Part shown: positions 15,832-24,685 of the stretch, piece by piece
How positions within the stretch are numbered: the first letter of the stretch is position 1
Layout: each line of letters starts with the position of its first letter
NCBI GenBank assembly: GCA_002633085.1
Contig: NSIV01000002.1
Location: 465,199 to 529,198, forward strand
DNA: 64,000 nt
Source of the DNA: Curvibacter sp. PD_MW3
GTDB taxonomy: Bacteria > Pseudomonadota > Gammaproteobacteria > Burkholderiales > Burkholderiaceae_C
Direction: 5' to 3'
Position numbers and translations under genes: made by a program
Notes under the pieces: model-generated
Databases searched by the model: none
What the model was told of the DNA's origin: nothing
Seen by the model: only the letters and a program-made list of their open reading frames with translations

Positions 15832-17211
15832 ATGGCCCAGATGTACCTCGCCCACCCCGCGACCTTCCGCCCCGTGGCCGCCGAGCTCAAACTGTCCGAA
15901 CTGATGGCCGCCCTCAGCCACGCGCTGGACATCACCGAAGGCCAGCCCGAGGGCCACTGCATCCGCTGCTGCTGGATCGGCATGCACATCGGGCGCGAGA
16001 TCGGCCTGACCGAGCAGCAGCTGTGGGAGCTCTACTACACCCTGCTGCTGAAAGACCTGGGCTGCAGCAGCAACGCCGCGCGCATCTGCGAGCTTTACCT
16101 GACGGACGACCTGCAGTTCAAGCGCGACTTCAAGCAGGTCGGCGACAGCCTGCCCCAGGTGGTGCGCTTCGTGCTGCAGCACACCGGCCTGAAAGCCGGC
16201 CTGGCCGAACGCTTCCACAGCGTGCTGCACATCTTCCGCGACGGCAGCGAGATTGCCCAGGAACTGATCCAGACGCGCTGTTCACGCGGTGCCGACATCG
16301 CGCGCCAGTTGCGGTTTTCCGAAGGCATTGCCGGCGGCATCTACAGCCTGGACGAGCACTGGAATGGCGGCGGCAAACCCGACGCCCTGGCCGGCGAAGC
16401 GATTCCGGTCTACGCCCGCATTGCCCTGCTGGCCCAGGTGATTGACGTTTTCCACACCGCCGGCGGCCGCCAGGCTGCGCTCGATGAAGTCAGTACCCGC
16501 TCCGGTCAATGGTTCGATCCGGCGCAGGTGCAGGCCTTCCAGTCCATCGCGCAATCCGAGGCTTTCTGGGCCACCCTGGCCGCCCCGGACCTCGACCGCG
16601 CCGTGCTGGCGCTGGAGCCGGGCCGCTACGAGGTGCCGCTGGACGAGGACTACCTGGACGACATTGCCGCCGCCTTCGGCCAGGTGGTGGACTCGAAAAG
16701 CCCCTACACCAGCGGCCACAGTGCCCGCGTGGCGCTTTACACCGACCTGATCGGCGAGGCGCTAGGCTTCAGCCTGGAACGCCGACGCTGGCTCAAGCGC
16801 GGCGCGTTGCTGCACGACGTGGGCAAACTGGGCGTGAGCAACAGTGTGCTCGACAAGGCCGGCAAGCTCGACGCCGAGGAATGGAAGGCAGTGCAGGCCC
16901 ATGCCGCGCTGACCGAGTCCATCCTGTCGCGTATCGACGCCTTCAGCGAACTGGCCGTGGTCGCCGGCGCCCACCACGAGCGGCTTGACGGCGGCGGTTA
17001 CCCGCGCGGCCTCAAGGCCGAAGCCATCAGCATGGAGACGCGCATCATCACCACGGCCGACATCTTTGATGCCATCACCGCCGAGCGCCCCTACCGCGGC
17101 GCGGTGCCGATTCCGCAGACGCTGGAGATGATGGGCAAGACGGTGGGCACCGCGCTCGACCCGGACTGCTTCGCCGCACTCAGACAAGCCATGGCCAACG
17201 TGCCGGGCTGA
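15832..17211 (+). CDS. Tandem HD-GYP-like phosphodiesterase domain protein
   Basis: A 459-aa cytoplasmic protein from the ATG at 15832 (an ATG nine bases later is equally possible). The C-terminal half is an HD-GYP domain expected to degrade cyclic di-GMP: SPYTSGHSARVALYT, the HD pair at 328-329 in LLHDVGKLGVSNSVLDK, and HHERLDGGGYPRGL at about 381-394. The N-terminal half is a diverged copy: HCIRCCWIGMHIG and KDLGCSSNAARIC keep the helical pattern, and HWNGGGKPDALAGEAIPVYARI matches the GYP segment, but the HD pair is missing. No input or DNA-binding domain is seen. Together with the diguanylate cyclase at 10416 it places both arms of cyclic di-GMP turnover within 7 kb. Confidence 0.82.
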   Translation: MAQMYLAHPATFRPVAAELKLSELMAALSHALDITEGQPEGHCIRCCWIGMHIGREIGLTEQQLWELYYTLLLKDLGCSSNAARICELYLTDDLQFKRDFKQVGDSLPQVVRFVLQHTGLKAGLAERFHSVLHIFRDGSEIAQELIQTRCSRGADIARQLRFSEGIAGGIYSLDEHWNGGGKPDALAGEAIPVYARIALLAQVIDVFHTAGGRQAALDEVSTRSGQWFDPAQVQAFQSIAQSEAFWATLAAPDLDRAVLALEPGRYEVPLDEDYLDDIAAAFGQVVDSKSPYTSGHSARVALYTDLIGEALGFSLERRRWLKRGALLHDVGKLGVSNSVLDKAGKLDAEEWKAVQAHAALTESILSRIDAFSELAVVAGAHHERLDGGGYPRGLKAEAISMETRIITTADIFDAITAERPYRGAVPIPQTLEMMGKTVGTALDPDCFAALRQAMANVPG

Positions 17212-17259
17212 GCGTCCAGGAGAGCCTTCAGCGTGCAAGGGCTCGGCTACAGTGCCGTC

Positions 17260-18171
17260 ATGTCTTTGCTCAACGCCACTGAAACCGCCGCCCGCCTGCC
17301 TTACCCTGAACTTGCGCGCGAAGTCAGCGCCCTGCTGCACGACAGCAGCGTCCAGGTACCGCCGCGCCTGGTGCAGGCCCTGCCCGGCGGCGGCAGCCTG
17401 TTCGTGATGCCGGCACTTGATAGCCGCATCGCCATCACCAAGCTCATCAGCTACACCCCGGCCAATGCCGGTACCGGCCGGCCCGCCATCCAGGGCGATG
17501 TGGTGGTGTTCGACCTCGCCACCGGCGAGCGCCGCCTGGTGCTGGACGGGCCGACGGTGACCGCACGCCGCACCGCGGCCGTGTCGCTGCTGGCAGCGCA
17601 AACCCTGGCGCCCAACACGCAGGGCCCGCTGCTGATCGTCGGTGCCGGCGTACAAGGCCGCGCCCACCTGGAAGCCTTTGCTGCCGGGCTGAACGTGAAG
17701 GGCGTCCTGATTGCATCGCGCAGCACAGCCAGTGCGCAAGCCCTGGCGGACCATGCCCGCGCCCTGGGCCTGAACGCCCGCGTCGTGCCCGACCCGAATG
17801 CCGTGCTGGCCGATTGCCCGCTGGTGGTCACCTGCACCCCGGCCAGCGGCATCGTGCTGCAGGCGCTGCCGCGGCCGGATGCCTTCATCGCGGCAGTGGG
17901 CGCCTTCACGCCGAAGATGGTGGAGCTCAGCCTCGAGCTGTGCCGCCACATGGCAACGCAGGGCATGGTGGTGCTGGACACGCGCGACGCCGACCACGAA
18001 GCGGGCGATCTGTTGCAGGCCGGGCTCGATGTGGCGCAGTTCGCCACGCTGCAAGATGTACTGCTGCAAAAGAAAAACCGGCCAGACGCGAAGGTCGGGC
18101 CGGTGTTGTTCAAGAGCTGCGGCTGGGCCGGCTGGGATCTGGCGGCGGCGCGCCTAGCGCTGCCGATCTGA
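17260..18171 (+). CDS. Ornithine cyclodeaminase/pyrroline-2-carboxylate reductase family protein
   Basis: A 303-aa NAD(P)-dependent enzyme of the ornithine cyclodeaminase/mu-crystallin family. Diagnostic segments are GGGSLFVMPALDSRIAITKL, the TVTARRTAAVSLLAAQTL stretch, and the Rossmann loop IVGAGVQGRAHLEAFAAGL. Members reduce pyrroline-2-carboxylate or piperideine-2-carboxylate, or deaminate ornithine; the short form with RTAA fits the pyrroline-2-carboxylate reductase group acting in hydroxyproline or proline catabolism, but this is a family-level guess. The start ATG at 17260 is chosen over the GTG at 17233. It follows the HD-GYP gene by 48 bases, and the next gene (dcd) is convergent, four bases away. 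Confidence 0.8.
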   Translation: MSLLNATETAARLPYPELAREVSALLHDSSVQVPPRLVQALPGGGSLFVMPALDSRIAITKLISYTPANAGTGRPAIQGDVVVFDLATGERRLVLDGPTVTARRTAAVSLLAAQTLAPNTQGPLLIVGAGVQGRAHLEAFAAGLNVKGVLIASRSTASAQALADHARALGLNARVVPDPNAVLADCPLVVTCTPASGIVLQALPRPDAFIAAVGAFTPKMVELSLELCRHMATQGMVVLDTRDADHEAGDLLQAGLDVAQFATLQDVLLQKKNRPDAKVGPVLFKSCGWAGWDLAAARLALPI

Positions 18172-18174
18172 AAA

Positions 18175-18750
18175 TCAGGTCTTCGGCAGCGTCACGCCGC
18201 GTTGGCCCTGGTACTTGCCGCCGCGGTCCTTGTAGCTGGTCTCGCAGACGTCGTCCTTGTCGCTCTCGAAGAACAGCACCTGGGCGCAGCCCTCGCCGGC
18301 GTAGATCTTGGCCGGCAGCGGCGTGGTGTTGGAGAACTCCAGCGTCACATAACCTTCCCACTCGGGCTCAAAAGGCGTGACGTTGACGATGATGCCGCAG
18401 CGGGCATAGGTGCTCTTGCCCAGGCAGATGGTCAGCACGTTGCGCGGAATGCGAAAGTACTCCACCGTGCGCGCCAGCGCAAAGCTGTTGGGCGGGATGA
18501 CGCAGACATCGCTCTCGATGTCGACAAAGCTGCGTTCGTCGAAGTTCTTCGGGTCGACCACCGTGCTGTAGATGTTGGTGAACACCTTGAACTCGGGCGC
18601 GCAGCGGATGTCGTAGCCGTAGCTGCTGGTGCCGTAGCTCACGATCTTGTGGCCGGCGGCGTCCTGCCGGATCTGGCCCGGTTCGAAGGGCTCGATCATG
18701 CCGTGCTGCTCGGCCATGCGGCGGATCCATTTGTCGCTTTTGATGCTCAT
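18175..18750 (-). CDS. dcd: dCTP deaminase
   Basis: Homotrimeric enzyme (191 aa) that deaminates dCTP to dUTP to supply dTTP synthesis. Landmarks are the N-terminal [27 protein letters not shown], the substrate loop [16 protein letters not shown], and the active-site stretch [29 protein letters not shown] with the catalytic Glu and the Ser/Arg needed for the nucleotide. Length is that of the monofunctional proteobacterial enzyme. It stands alone on this strand, convergent with the preceding reductase gene, with about 100 non-coding bases to the LysR gene behind it. Confidence 0.96.
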   Translation of the reverse strand: MSIKSDKWIRRMAEQHGMIEPFEPGQIRQDAAGHKIVSYGTSSYGYDIRCAPEFKVFTNIYSTVVDPKNFDERSFVDIESDVCVIPPNSFALARTVEYFRIPRNVLTICLGKSTYARCGIIVNVTPFEPEWEGYVTLEFSNTTPLPAKIYAGEGCAQVLFFESDKDDVCETSYKDRGGKYQGQRGVTLPKT

Positions 18751-18854
18751 GATGGGGTTTCCTGGGAATCCGCCGATTGTAGGCAGGCTTTCAGTACCCC
18801 TTGGCGGCCACCTGCACTGCGCGGCAGGGGACGCGCTGCTTTCCTTGATCTGGC

Positions 18855-19769
18855 TCAGGCCGTGCCGAACAGGGCCACCAGCGTCTGGCGCAGCCAGCGG
18901 TTGCCCGGGTCGGTCTCGAAGCGGCGGCTCCAGTGCAGCGACACCGTGAAGTCGCGCAGCGGGAACGGCGGCTCGATCAGCGTATAGCCACCCTGGTCGG
19001 CAAACCCGTGTGCGATGTTGCGCGGCATCACCACGCCCAGGTCGGTCGCGCGCACGATGGCCGGCAGCACCATGAAGTGCTCGGTGGTCAGGCGCACGCG
19101 GTCTTCCAGCTTGAGCAATTGCAGGATGCGCAGCGTGTCTGAGTGAGTGCGACCGGCGACGAACTCCAGCTGGTGCAGCGCCTCCAACAGGGCCTTGCCG
19201 CTGCGCCGGCGCCGCCTGTATTCGGCCGCAAACGGATGCCCTTCGCGCAGCAGCACGATGTAGCGGTCTTTCAGCAGCTGCTGGCGCTGCGTGTCCTTGA
19301 CGCTGGGCAGGAAGCCGAAGGCGAAATCGATCTGCCCGCTGTCCAGCGCATCGGCAATCGCCGCCGGCGGTAGGGCCTGGGTTTCGATGCGCACGCCCGG
19401 CGCCTGTTGGCGCAGGTGCGCCATCAGGTCGGGCAGGAAACGGCCTTCGCCGATGTCGCTCATGTGGATGCGAAAGGTCTTTTGCGACTGCAGCGGGTCG
19501 AACTGCACCGACTCGTTGAGCGCTTGCTCCAACAGGCCCAGCGCAGCGCGCACCGCGGGCGCCAGGCGCTCGGCCTTCGGTGTCGGCTGCACGCCACCGC
19601 TGGCACGCATGAACAGCGGGTCCTTGATCAGCAGGCGCAGACGCGTCAGGCCCTGGCTGACGGCCGGCTGCGTCAGATCCAGCGTGTCAGCGGCACGGCT
19701 GACGTTGCGCGTGCGGTAGACCGCATCGAAAACGCGCAGCAGGTTGAGGTCGACATCCTTGATATTCAT
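18855..19769 (-). CDS. LysR-family regulator, divergent from iorAB
   Basis: A 304-aa LysR-type transcription factor. The winged-helix domain covers about residues 1-65 ([40 protein letters not shown]) and the effector-binding periplasmic-protein-like fold the rest. It is transcribed away from iorA, with 91 bases between start codons, the classic arrangement for a LysR regulator and its target. The shared region is AT-rich with TTGATT-type repeats near 19782-19815, plausible operator sequence. The likely effector is an aromatic amino acid or arylpyruvate; this follows from context only. Confidence 0.88.
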   Translation of the reverse strand: MNIKDVDLNLLRVFDAVYRTRNVSRAADTLDLTQPAVSQGLTRLRLLIKDPLFMRASGGVQPTPKAERLAPAVRAALGLLEQALNESVQFDPLQSQKTFRIHMSDIGEGRFLPDLMAHLRQQAPGVRIETQALPPAAIADALDSGQIDFAFGFLPSVKDTQRQQLLKDRYIVLLREGHPFAAEYRRRRRSGKALLEALHQLEFVAGRTHSDTLRILQLLKLEDRVRLTTEHFMVLPAIVRATDLGVVMPRNIAHGFADQGGYTLIEPPFPLRDFTVSLHWSRRFETDPGNRWLRQTLVALFGTA

Positions 19770-19860
19770 ATTTCTAATATTGATTAGTCACCATATTTTA
19801 TTGATTGATATCGAATTGCGCACGACACTGCGCGACTGATCAGAACATTGAGAGACAAGC
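19770..19860. promoter_or_regulatory. Divergent LysR/iorA control region
   Basis: These 91 bases are far more AT-rich than their surroundings. TTGATTAG and TTGATTGATATCGAATT elements recur within about 30 bases, which could be LysR contact sites. GAGAGACAAGC before the GTG at 19861 is a usable ribosome site. No exact T-N11-A palindrome could be assigned with confidence. Confidence 0.4.
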
Positions 19861-22023
19861 GTGGAAGTTTCATTCAGCCAGGAAATCAAATCACTGGCCT
19901 TGGGCCAGGGCGACACCTTTCACGGTGAAGGCATCCTGGCCATCACCAAAGGCCTGTTGCAGTCGGGCGTGGCCTACGTCGGCGGCTACCAGGGCGCACC
20001 GGTGTCGCACCTGCTGGACGTGATGGTGCAGGCCAAGGACTACATGGACCAGCTCGGCGTGCACGTCGAGGCCTGCTCCAACGAAGCCTCGGCCGCCGCC
20101 ATGCTGGGCGCCTCCATCCATTACCCGCTGCGCGGCGCCGTGACCTGGAAGTCCATCGTCGGCACCAACGTGGCGGCCGACGCCTTGAGCAACCTGGCTT
20201 CGCCCGGCGTCACCGGCGGCGTGCTGATCGTGGTGGGCGAGGACTACGGCGAAGGCGCCAGCGTGATCCAGGAGCGCAGCCACGCCTACGCACTCAAGTC
20301 CTGCATGGTGCTGCTCGATCCGCGCCCCGATCTTTCCAAGATGGTGCAGATGGTGGAAGAAGGTTTCCGCCTGTCGGAGGCCTCCAACATGCCGGCCATG
20401 ATGGAGTTGCGCATCCGCACCTGCCACGTGCGCGGCAGCTTCGAATGCAAGGACAACATCTCGCCCGCCGTCTCGACCCGGCACCTGATGGCCGAGCCGG
20501 CCAAGTTCGACTACATGAAGCTGGCGCATCCGCCGGTGACATTCCGACAGGAAAAGCTGAAGGTGGAGCAGCGCATTCCGGCGGCGCGCCAGTACATCGT
20601 CGAGCACAAGCTCAACGAGCTGATGGACGGCCCGCGCCAGGAACTGGGCATCATCGTGCAGGGCGGCATCTACAACGCCCTCATTCGCGCGCTGCAGCAA
20701 TTCGGCCTGGCCGATGCTTTCGGCAACAGCGAGATTCCGCTCTTGGTGCTCAACGTCACCTACCCGCTGGTGCCGGAACAAGTAGCGGAATTCGCACTGA
20801 ACAAACGCGCCGTGCTGGTGGTGGAAGAAGGCCAGCCCGAGTACATCGAGCAGGAGATCGCCACCTTCCTGCGCCGGCGCGACATCAACACCGCGCTGCA
20901 CGGCAAGGACATGCTGCCCTCCGGCGGCGAGTACAACGTGGAAACGCTGACCGCCGGCCTGGTGGCCTTTTTGGCCAAGCACGCCAGCGACGTGGACAGC
21001 ACTTCCGCCCGCGCCTGGCTGCAAGGCAACGGCGAACGCCGTACCGCGGCGGCGCAACAGCTGGCCCAGGCCGAGACTACCTTGCCGACCCGCCCGCCGG
21101 GTTTTTGCATCGGCTGCCCGGAGCGGCCGGTGTTCTCGGCGCTCAAGCTGGCACAGCAGGACGTGGGGCCGGTGCACATTGCAGCCGACATCGGCTGCCA
21201 TGCCTTCGGCACCTTCGAGCCCTTCTCCTTCGGCCACTCCATCCTGGGCTACGGCATGTCGCTCGCCAGCCGCGCCGGCGTCTCGCCCATGATGCAGCGG
21301 CGCACCCTGTCCATCATGGGTGACGGCGGCTTCTGGCACAACGGCCTGCTGACCGGCGTGCAAAGCGCGCTGTTCAACGGCGACGACGCCGTGCTGATGA
21401 TCTTCAAGAACGGCTACACCTCGGCCACCGGCACGCAGGACATCATCTCCACGCCCAGCCATGCCGCCAAGGATGGCGCGGAAGACAAGAGCACCAGCAT
21501 CGTGCACACCAACCAGGCAATTGAGAACACGCTCAAGGGCATGGGCGTGCAATGGCTGCGCACCGTGCACACCTACGAAGTGGCCGAGATGCGCAAGACG
21601 CTCAACGAAGCCTTCACCACCGAGGTCGGCGGCCTGAAGGTGATCGTGGCCGAAGGCGAATGCCAACTGGAGCGCCAGCGCCGCATCAAGCCCTGGATCG
21701 CCAGCCTGCTCAAAAAGGGCGAGCGCGTGGTGCGCGTCAAGTACGGTGTCGATGAAGACGTCTGCACCGGCGACCACGCCTGCATCCGGCTCTCCGGCTG
21801 CCCCACGCTGACGCTGAAAGACAACCCGGACCCGCTCAAGGTCGACCCGGTGGCGACCGTCATCGATGGCTGCGTCGGCTGCGGCCTGTGTGGTGCCAAC
21901 GCCCACGCCGCCACGCTGTGTCCGTCCTTCTACCGCGCCGAAGTGATCCAGAACCCCAAGTGGCACGAGCGCCTGCTCGGCTCTTTGCGCGCGGCCTTCG
22001 TCCGTGTGTTGCAACCCGCTTAA
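19861..22023 (+). CDS. iorA: Indolepyruvate ferredoxin oxidoreductase, alpha subunit (thiamine diphosphate, Fe-S)
   Basis: A 720-aa 2-oxoacid:ferredoxin oxidoreductase subunit that oxidatively decarboxylates arylpyruvates (from Phe, Tyr, Trp) to arylacetyl-CoA. The N-terminal half contains the pyrimidine-binding-type domain (GGYQGAPVSHLLD, EACSNEASAAAMLGAS); the C-terminal half has the thiamine diphosphate motif GDGGFWHNGLLTGVQSALFNGDD with KNGYTSATGTQD. The last 90 residues hold two cysteine groups from about residue 634 (CTGDHACIRLSGCP, then CVGCGLCGANAHAATLCP) for [4Fe-4S] clusters. The start is a GTG with GAGAGA upstream. iorB follows after six bases. Use of this normally anaerobic/archaeal enzyme type by aerobic betaproteobacteria is known. 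Confidence 0.92.
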   Translation: MEVSFSQEIKSLALGQGDTFHGEGILAITKGLLQSGVAYVGGYQGAPVSHLLDVMVQAKDYMDQLGVHVEACSNEASAAAMLGASIHYPLRGAVTWKSIVGTNVAADALSNLASPGVTGGVLIVVGEDYGEGASVIQERSHAYALKSCMVLLDPRPDLSKMVQMVEEGFRLSEASNMPAMMELRIRTCHVRGSFECKDNISPAVSTRHLMAEPAKFDYMKLAHPPVTFRQEKLKVEQRIPAARQYIVEHKLNELMDGPRQELGIIVQGGIYNALIRALQQFGLADAFGNSEIPLLVLNVTYPLVPEQVAEFALNKRAVLVVEEGQPEYIEQEIATFLRRRDINTALHGKDMLPSGGEYNVETLTAGLVAFLAKHASDVDSTSARAWLQGNGERRTAAAQQLAQAETTLPTRPPGFCIGCPERPVFSALKLAQQDVGPVHIAADIGCHAFGTFEPFSFGHSILGYGMSLASRAGVSPMMQRRTLSIMGDGGFWHNGLLTGVQSALFNGDDAVLMIFKNGYTSATGTQDIISTPSHAAKDGAEDKSTSIVHTNQAIENTLKGMGVQWLRTVHTYEVAEMRKTLNEAFTTEVGGLKVIVAEGECQLERQRRIKPWIASLLKKGERVVRVKYGVDEDVCTGDHACIRLSGCPTLTLKDNPDPLKVDPVATVIDGCVGCGLCGANAHAATLCPSFYRAEVIQNPKWHERLLGSLRAAFVRVLQPA

Positions 22024-22029
22024 ACAAAC

Positions 22030-23625
22030 ATGTACCAGCAAAAACCCATCACCCTGCTGATCTGCGCCCTCGGCGGCGAAGGCGGCGGCGTGCTCTCCGA
22101 ATGGCTGATCGACGTTGCGCGCGCCAGCGGCTACCCGGCGCAGAGCACCTCCATCCCCGGCGTGGCCCAGCGCACCGGCGCCACCACCTATTACGTCGAA
22201 GTGTTTCCGGTGCCGATGGCCGAACTCGCTGGCAAACGCCCGGTGTTCAGCCTCTACCCGGCGCCTGGCAGCCTCGACGCCATCGTCTCCTCGGAGTTGC
22301 TGGAAACAGCGCGCCAGATCGGCAACAGCATGAGCGCGGCCGAACGCACGCTGGTCATTACCTCCAGCAACCGCACCCTGACCACACAGGAACGCATGCA
22401 GCTTGGCGACGGCCGTACCGACACCGCGCCGCTGCTGGAGCTGGTGCGCACGCACAGCCGCGAGCACCATGTGTTCGACATGGGCGAGCTGGCACGCAGC
22501 AGCGGCACCATCGTCAGCGCCGTGATGCTGGGCGCGATTGCCGGCAGCGGCCTGTTCCCCTTCACGCGCGCCGCCTATGAAGGCGTGATCGAGGCCGGCG
22601 GCAAGGGTACGGCGGCCAGCCTGCGCGGCTTCGCCAAGGGGTTCGAGCTGGTGCAGGGCCAGCAATCGCAGGCCCGGTTGGTGAAGGATCTGCTATCAGA
22701 TTCAGAGCATCTGACGCAATCCAATCAAGGTCTAGCGCCCGATTTCGCTCAGATTTTTCCGCCGGCGGTGCACGACATCGTGACGCTGGGCCATGCGCGC
22801 CTGGTCGAATACCAAGGCGCCGCCTACGCGCAACGCTACGTCGAACGCCTGCAGCAGGTGCTGCAGGCCGAGCGTGCCAGTGACCCGGCCGGCGCCCATG
22901 GCCATGCCGTCACGCGCGAGATGGCTCGCTGGCTGGCGCTGTGGATGGCGTTTGACGACATCGTGCGTGTGGCGGACCTCAAGAGCCGCGCCCGCCGCTG
23001 GCAGCGCGTGCAGGGCGAAGTGAAAGCCGGCAGCGACGACCTGCTCAAGGTCTACGACCACTTCAAGCCCGGTGCGCCCGAGTTCGCCGCCCTGCTGCCC
23101 AACAAGCTGGCGCAGCGCGTGCTGGCGTGGGACCGTCGCCGCGTCAACCGGGGCCTGGAGCCGTGGGCGCTGCCGCTGAAGATCGGCACCCACTCGGTCG
23201 GCGGCATGATCGCGCTGCGTCTGCTGGCCTCGCTCAAATGGCTGCGGCCGCTGGGCAGCCGCTTCGCCACCGAGCAGGCGCTGATCGAACAGTGGTTGAC
23301 GGCCGTGGTGAGCACGACGCGACGCCACTGGCAAACCGGCCTGGAGATCGCCCAGTGCGGCCGCCTCATCAAAGGCTATGGCAGCACCAACGAGCGCGGC
23401 AAGGACAACCTGCTGCATGTCATCGAGCACCTGGCCACGGCCCACAGCTTTGCCTCGGACGAGGCCCGCGCCGAGGCGATTGCTGCGGCCCGTACCGCGG
23501 CCCTGGCCGACGATGCCGGCCAGGCGCTGGACCGGACTCTGGTACAACACGGCGTACCGGCACGGCCTGTCAAGGCGCAACCGATTCGCTGGATGCGCAA
23601 TCCGCGATTGAACAAAACGAGTTGA
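22030..23625 (+). CDS. iorB: Indolepyruvate oxidoreductase, beta subunit with C-terminal extension
   Basis: A 531-aa partner of IorA. Residues 1-195 form the gamma-type domain of 2-oxoacid oxidoreductases (TLLICALGGEGGGVLSEWL, STSIPGVAQRTGATTYYVE, GTIVSAVMLGAIAGSGLFPF). The remaining about 330 residues are an extension seen in bacterial long-form IorB proteins, helical and rich in Arg and Leu; archaeal IorB proteins are about 200 aa and lack it. A linker of about 18 residues near 222-239 (LLSDSEHLTQSNQGLAPDF) is encoded by a copy of an interspersed repeat (22692-22745). iorB is six bases behind iorA and 23 bases ahead of the Bug receptor gene. Confidence 0.88.
   Translation: MYQQKPITLLICALGGEGGGVLSEWLIDVARASGYPAQSTSIPGVAQRTGATTYYVEVFPVPMAELAGKRPVFSLYPAPGSLDAIVSSELLETARQIGNSMSAAERTLVITSSNRTLTTQERMQLGDGRTDTAPLLELVRTHSREHHVFDMGELARSSGTIVSAVMLGAIAGSGLFPFTRAAYEGVIEAGGKGTAASLRGFAKGFELVQGQQSQARLVKDLLSDSEHLTQSNQGLAPDFAQIFPPAVHDIVTLGHARLVEYQGAAYAQRYVERLQQVLQAERASDPAGAHGHAVTREMARWLALWMAFDDIVRVADLKSRARRWQRVQGEVKAGSDDLLKVYDHFKPGAPEFAALLPNKLAQRVLAWDRRRVNRGLEPWALPLKIGTHSVGGMIALRLLASLKWLRPLGSRFATEQALIEQWLTAVVSTTRRHWQTGLEIAQCGRLIKGYGSTNERGKDNLLHVIEHLATAHSFASDEARAEAIAAARTAALADDAGQALDRTLVQHGVPARPVKAQPIRWMRNPRLNKTS
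22692..22745 (+). repeat. 54-nt interspersed repeat, family R2, copy inside iorB
   Basis: This segment starts with the palindrome GCTATCAGATTCAGAGC and ends CTAGCGCCCGATTT. Aligned without gaps to the copy at the end of rph it matches at about 36 of 54 positions, with blocks GCTATCA, GCGCAAT-like and CTAG-GCC-GATTT in register. It is in frame and supplies a linker between the catalytic domain of IorB and its extension. Confidence 0.55.
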
Positions 23626-23648
23626 GACAACAAAGCAAAGGAGACCTC

Positions 23649-24632
23649 ATGAAACTGAACCTCAATCCCCTGCGTCGCACGCTGTTGGTCGCCTTGGTGG
23701 CCACCGCAGGTGTGCTGCCTGCGGCCCATGCGCAAAGCTGGCCGAGCAAGCCGATCAAGGTCGTCGTCAACTTCCCAGCCGGCGGCGCCGCCGACCAGAT
23801 CGCCCGCGCCGTTGCGCAGCCGCTGCAGGAGGCCCTGGGCCAGCCTGTGGTGATCGACAACCGCGGCGGCTCCGGCGGCAACATCGGTGGTGACGTGGTC
23901 GCCAAAGCGCCAGCCGACGGCTACACGCTGCTGATGAGTTCCGGTGGCATGGTGTCAGTCAACCCGCACATCTACCCCAAGATGCCGTTCGACCCGGCCA
24001 AGGACCTGGTGCCGGTGGCCTCGGCCGCACGCGTGCTGGTCTACCTGACGGTGCGCCCGACGCTGCCAGTCAACAACATCAAGGAATTCCTGGCCTATGT
24101 GAAGGCCAACCCGGGCAAGCTGTCCTACGGCTCGCCGGGCAACGGCAGCTCGCCGCACCTGGCCGGGGAAATGATGAAGAGCCAGGCTGGCCTCTACACC
24201 GTGCACGTGCCCTACCGCGGTGCCGCACCCGCCCTGCAAGACCTGCTCGCTGGCCAGATCGACTACGCCTTCGACCCAGGCATCGGCCTGAACCAGGTGC
24301 GCGCCGGCAAACTCAAGCTGCTCGCCGTGGGCAGCCTGCACCGCTCGCCGCAGTTCCCCGACGTGCCGACGTTGGATGAAGCTGGCCTCAAGGGCTTTGA
24401 CGCCGACACCGTGTTCGGCTTCTACGCCCCGGCCGGCACACCGGCAGCCGTGATCAACCGCCTCAACAGTGAGATCAACAAGACCCTGAGCCAGCCGGCC
24501 GTGAAGGAACGCATTGCCGGCCTCGGCGGTGTTGTCCTGCCGCTGACCCCGGCCCAGTTCAACGCCAAGGCTGCGGAAGATTCCAAGCGTTTTGGTGCCA
24601 TCATCAAAGAACGCAAGATCGTTGGCGACTGA
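23649..24632 (+). CDS. Bug/TctC family tripartite tricarboxylate-type solute receptor
   Basis: A periplasmic extracytoplasmic receptor of 327 aa. The Sec signal peptide is clear (RRTLLVALVATAGVLPAAHAQ, cleavage after AHA). The mature start SWPSKPIKVVVNFPAGGAADQIARAV and the segments PADGYTLLMSS and NVPYRGAAPALQDLLAGQIDY-type cleft residues are hallmarks of Bug receptors. AAGGAG lies six bases before the ATG. It is the third gene of the ior operon, so an arylpyruvate, aromatic amino acid or related acid is a reasonable ligand. No TctA or TctB membrane gene is present, which is common for the large orphan Bug families of Burkholderiales. Confidence 0.92.
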   Translation: MKLNLNPLRRTLLVALVATAGVLPAAHAQSWPSKPIKVVVNFPAGGAADQIARAVAQPLQEALGQPVVIDNRGGSGGNIGGDVVAKAPADGYTLLMSSGGMVSVNPHIYPKMPFDPAKDLVPVASAARVLVYLTVRPTLPVNNIKEFLAYVKANPGKLSYGSPGNGSSPHLAGEMMKSQAGLYTVHVPYRGAAPALQDLLAGQIDYAFDPGIGLNQVRAGKLKLLAVGSLHRSPQFPDVPTLDEAGLKGFDADTVFGFYAPAGTPAAVINRLNSEINKTLSQPAVKERIAGLGGVVLPLTPAQFNAKAAEDSKRFGAIIKERKIVGD

Positions 24633-24648
24633 GCCATCACCACGTACC

Positions 24649-24679
24649 AACCCCTCTTCCCTCACGAAGCGGGGTTTTT
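24649..24679 (+). terminator. Terminator after the ior-operon receptor gene
   Basis: A short stem AACCCC/GGGGTT with a loop of about 16 bases is followed by TTTTTG. It ends only a few bases before the thioesterase ATG at 24686, so the thioesterase depends on read-through or on a promoter inside the receptor gene. Confidence 0.6.
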
Positions 24680-24685
24680 GATTCC

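Noticed and set aside
19891..22665. Minus-strand open frame of about 920 codons opposite iorA and iorB
   Set aside because: Sequence is rich in His, Gly, Ala and Gln without domains, and it is a shadow of two clear enzyme genes.
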